A stretch of DNA of 6,753 bases, taken from NCBI GenBank assembly GCA_018813085.1, contig JAHJCI010000024.1:1-6753 (forward strand). Reading direction: 5' to 3'. The notes under the pieces were generated by a model. That model was not told where the DNA came from. It made no database searches and was given only the letters and a program-made list of their open reading frames with translations. This document shows, piece by piece, positions 4,221-6,753 of this stretch (positions are counted from its first letter, which is position 1; every line of letters starts with the position of its first letter). The DNA comes from Candidatus Omnitrophota bacterium (GTDB lineage Bacteria; Omnitrophota; Gorgyraeia; Gygaellales; JAHJCI01). Made by a program: the position numbers and the translations under genes.

Positions 4221-6753
4221 TTATCTCCTCGCCCTTTTAGCGGGACTCTTTTGAATCCCTTTATAATAATCCTGCAATGCCTTAACTTTTATGTCTTCTT
4301 TAATAAACGCTTCCAGGCCGCCCACTAATGCCTGAGCCGCAGCTATCGTAGTGGTATAGGGAATATTATAAAGAACTACCTGAGAGCGTATTTTTACCTC
4401 ATCAACGCGCGGCATCCTGCCTGATGGGGTATTAATAACCAGCTGTATCTTGCCGTCCTTTATCAAGTCCAGGAAATTTGGCCTGCCCTCGGCAAGTTTG
4501 GGTAGTGATTTTGCAACCATGCCGTTATCTTTCAAAACACCTGCAGTCCCGGCGGTGGCATAGATACGAAATCCCAGCCCCAGTAGTTTTTTGGCAACAG
4601 GTATAATCTTCTCTTTATCGCGGTCGCAGACTGAAACAAAAACATTCCCCTTCTTGGGAAGATTGCTGCCTGCTGCTATCTGGCTCTTAATATAAGCGCG
4701 GCTTGTATTAAGGCCGATCCCCATAACCTCTCCTGTTGATTTCATTTCCGGGCCTAAGATAATATCTACTCCGGGAAATCTATTAAACGGAAAAACCGAT
4801 TCTTTCACGCAAACATGTTTGGGGATAACCTCTTTATTAAACCCTAACTGTTTTAGCGTCTTGCCCAGCATCACCTTAGTTGCTAATTTTGCCAGCGGTA
4901 TGCCTATGGCTTTTGCAATAAACGGCACTGTACGCGAAGCGCGCGGATTAACCTCCAAAACAAAAACCGAATTTCCTTTGACGGCATATTGCACGTTCAT
5001 TAACCCGACAACCTTAAGCTCCTTGGCCATCTTATAGCTATCCTGCCGGATAGCCTCAAGTATGGCCTTGGATAAACTATGCGCAGGCAAAACCATGGCT
5101 GAATCCCCGGAATGGACTCCCGCCTGTTCGATATGTTCCATAATCCCGCCTATGACAAAATTCTTGCCGTCGCCGATTAAATCAACATCAACCTCAATCG
5201 CATCCTCAAGAAATTTATCGATAAGCACCGGGTGCTCGCCGGAAACCTCTGCTGCCTGGTGAATAAATTTCTCTAATGTTTGTTCGTCATAGACTATCTC
5301 CATTGCGCGTCCGCCCAGCACATAAGAAGGCCTTACTAAAACAGGATATCCTATTTGTTTGGCAACCTCCTTGGCCTGCTTGAAATTAAAAGCAGTGCCG
5401 TTATCCGGCTGGCGCAGGCCTAACTTATGCAGCAGGTGTTTAAATCTTTTCCTGTCTTCGGCTATATCGATATTCTCCGGGCTTGTGCCAAGGATAGGAA
5501 CCCCTGCATCTCGCAAAGGAATCGCCAAATTAAGCGGTGTCTGGCCGCCAAACTGTACAATCACCCCCATGGGTTTCTCTCTGTCGATAATATTCAAAAC
5601 ATCCTCGATAGTCAAGGGCTCGAAGTATAACCTGTCCGAGGTATCATAATCGGTAGAGACGGTTTCGGGATTACAGTTAATCATTATGCTTTCGATGCCT
5701 TCCTCCCTAAGCGCGTATGCCGCATGGCAACAGCAATAATCAAATTCAATCCCCTGGCCAATGCGGTTAGGACCCCCGCCTAATATAACTACCCTCTTCT
5801 TATCGGTAATGCGTACCTCCTCCTGAGTTTCATAAGTAGAATAGAAGTACGGCTGCTTAGCCTGTATTTCTCCTGCACAGGTATCCACAAGTTTATAAAC
5901 CGGGCGGACCTTAGACTGCTTTCTTGAGCTGCGCGTACGGCGCTCGGTTGTCTTGAGAAGATAGGCGATTTGCCGGTCTGAAAAACCGTGCTCCTTTGCT
6001 TTTCTTAAAAGGGCCGGTGAAAGATTTTGCAGGCTGCCGGCAGACTTTATCTCCTCTTCCAGCATAACAATCTTTTTCATGTTATGCAAAAACCACGGGT
6101 CAATAAAGGAAAGCCTGTAAATCTCATTAATACTTAATCCTACCTTGAGCGCGTAGCGGATGTAGAATAAGCGCTCATCATTAGGCGTGCGTAATTTGTC
6201 CTTTATCCGGTTGATCAACAGATTATCGGGCTTGCTTAACATCTCATCGCTGATTTCATCCTTGCCGTCTGCGCCTAAGCCGAAACGTCCGATTTCCATT
6301 GAGCGTATGCCTTTCTGCAGGGCTTCAACAAAATTACGGCCTATAGACATTGCTTCTCCTACCGCTTTCATTGAGGTATTGAGAACCCTCGGCGTTGCGG
6401 CGAACTTCTCAAAGGTAAACCGGCAAATCTTGAATACGCAGTAATCGACTGTCGGCTCAAAGAAGGCTGTAGTCTTACCGGTAATCTGATTCATTACTTC
6501 AGGCAAGGTAAATCCAACTGCTAATTTTGTCGCGACCCGGGCAATGGGAAACCCGGTTGCTTTTGAAGCAAGTGCAGAGCTGCGCGAAAGCCGCGGGTTT
6601 ACTTCAATGATTACTATCTTGCCGTTATTAGGATTTTGGGCAAACTGAATATTAGCCCCTCCGCCGGTTATGCCTACCTTTGTAATAATCCGGTGGCAAA
6701 GGTTAACAAAATTTGTGTATTCCTCGGCAGTTAAAGTCTGTGCCGGGGCAACA
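4221..6753 (-). CDS. carB: Carbamoyl-phosphate synthase, large subunit (5' end missing at window edge)
   Basis: Uses bicarbonate, two ATP and ammonia tunnelled from the glutaminase subunit CarA to make carbamoyl phosphate for pyrimidine and arginine synthesis. The window holds the last 843 codons; by comparison with the E. coli protein from memory, about the first 250 residues lie outside. The fragment begins with VAPAQTLT and the end of the first ATP-grasp domain (EVNPRLSRSSAL at fragment residues 50-61). The oligomerisation region follows (about 95-290). The second, carbamate-phosphorylating half begins at GGGPNRIGQGIEFDY (about 325) and carries RPSYVLGGRAM, MEHIEQAGVHSGDSA and EVNPRASRTVPF (about 600). 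A C-terminal MGS-like allosteric domain spans about 701-820, normally the site for UMP or ornithine effects. A short basic tail (KSPAKRARR) ends the protein. The frame is open from the window edge to TAA at 4221, with no damage seen. CarA would be expected upstream, outside the window. Confidence 0.98.
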   Translation of the reverse strand, partial: VAPAQTLTAEEYTNFVNLCHRIITKVGITGGGANIQFAQNPNNGKIVIIEVNPRLSRSSALASKATGFPIARVATKLAVGFTLPEVMNQITGKTTAFFEPTVDYCVFKICRFTFEKFAATPRVLNTSMKAVGEAMSIGRNFVEALQKGIRSMEIGRFGLGADGKDEISDEMLSKPDNLLINRIKDKLRTPNDERLFYIRYALKVGLSINEIYRLSFIDPWFLHNMKKIVMLEEEIKSAGSLQNLSPALLRKAKEHGFSDRQIAYLLKTTERRTRSSRKQSKVRPVYKLVDTCAGEIQAKQPYFYSTYETQEEVRITDKKRVVILGGGPNRIGQGIEFDYCCCHAAYALREEGIESIMINCNPETVSTDYDTSDRLYFEPLTIEDVLNIIDREKPMGVIVQFGGQTPLNLAIPLRDAGVPILGTSPENIDIAEDRKRFKHLLHKLGLRQPDNGTAFNFKQAKEVAKQIGYPVLVRPSYVLGGRAMEIVYDEQTLEKFIHQAAEVSGEHPVLIDKFLEDAIEVDVDLIGDGKNFVIGGIMEHIEQAGVHSGDSAMVLPAHSLSKAILEAIRQDSYKMAKELKVVGLMNVQYAVKGNSVFVLEVNPRASRTVPFIAKAIGIPLAKLATKVMLGKTLKQLGFNKEVIPKHVCVKESVFPFNRFPGVDIILGPEMKSTGEVMGIGLNTSRAYIKSQIAAGSNLPKKGNVFVSVCDRDKEKIIPVAKKLLGLGFRIYATAGTAGVLKDNGMVAKSLPKLAEGRPNFLDLIKDGKIQLVINTPSGRMPRVDEVKIRSQVVLYNIPYTTTIAAAQALVGGLEAFIKEDIKVKALQDYYKGIQKSPAKRARR

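Noticed and set aside
6504..6506. TTG as a possible start of carB at 6506
   Set aside because: The same frame stays open to the window edge and encodes conserved CarB sequence (VAPAQTLT, EVNPRLSRSSAL), so the gene simply begins outside the window.

Overview
This window is a stretch of bacterial chromosome in which every supportable gene lies on the minus strand, so transcription runs from high to low coordinates. Seven protein genes fill almost all of it. In transcription order they are carB (3' part only), a YjbQ/UPF0047 gene, mutM (fpg), an isoprenylcysteine-methyltransferase-like membrane methyltransferase, pyrK, a small two-helix membrane protein, and a family-2 glycosyltransferase (5' part only). 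No rRNA, tRNA, CRISPR array, insertion sequence or phage gene was seen, and no gene-free stretch exceeds about 65 bases.

Layout: 6753-4221 is carbamoyl-phosphate synthase large subunit. A 27-base gap leads to yjbQ (4193-3798). An AT-rich 64-base gap leads to mutM (GTG start, 3733-2933). The membrane methyltransferase (2932-2240) starts on the base after the mutM stop. pyrK (2265-1435) overlaps its end by 26 bases. The small membrane protein (1410-1159) follows with a strong ribosome binding site. After 55 bases the glycosyltransferase (1103 to the window edge) begins. The tight packing suggests one or two operons. The only place that looks like a possible promoter region is the gap before mutM, and the evidence there is weak.

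How the genes work together: carB and pyrK both serve de novo pyrimidine synthesis. CarB makes carbamoyl phosphate, and PyrK is the electron-transfer subunit of class 1B (NAD-dependent) dihydroorotate dehydrogenase. The catalytic subunit pyrD is not in the window. The genes between them (YjbQ, MutM and the methyltransferase) have no obvious pyrimidine role and look like co-transcribed housekeeping genes.

Organism: a bacterium with moderate-to-low GC, Shine-Dalgarno-led genes and NAD-linked dihydroorotate oxidation. A palindromic GCCTGCC-type repeat and a heptamer tandem repeat inside pyrK remind me of uncultured lineages such as Omnitrophota. That is a low-confidence impression, not a search result.

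I do not see a previously undescribed multi-gene system here. The most unusual signals are the two short repeat arrays inside the pyrK reading frame, on either side of its NAD-binding glycine motif. Next are the zero-spacer, same-frame stop/start junction between mutM and the methyltransferase, and a leucine in place of the usual wedge phenylalanine in MutM.
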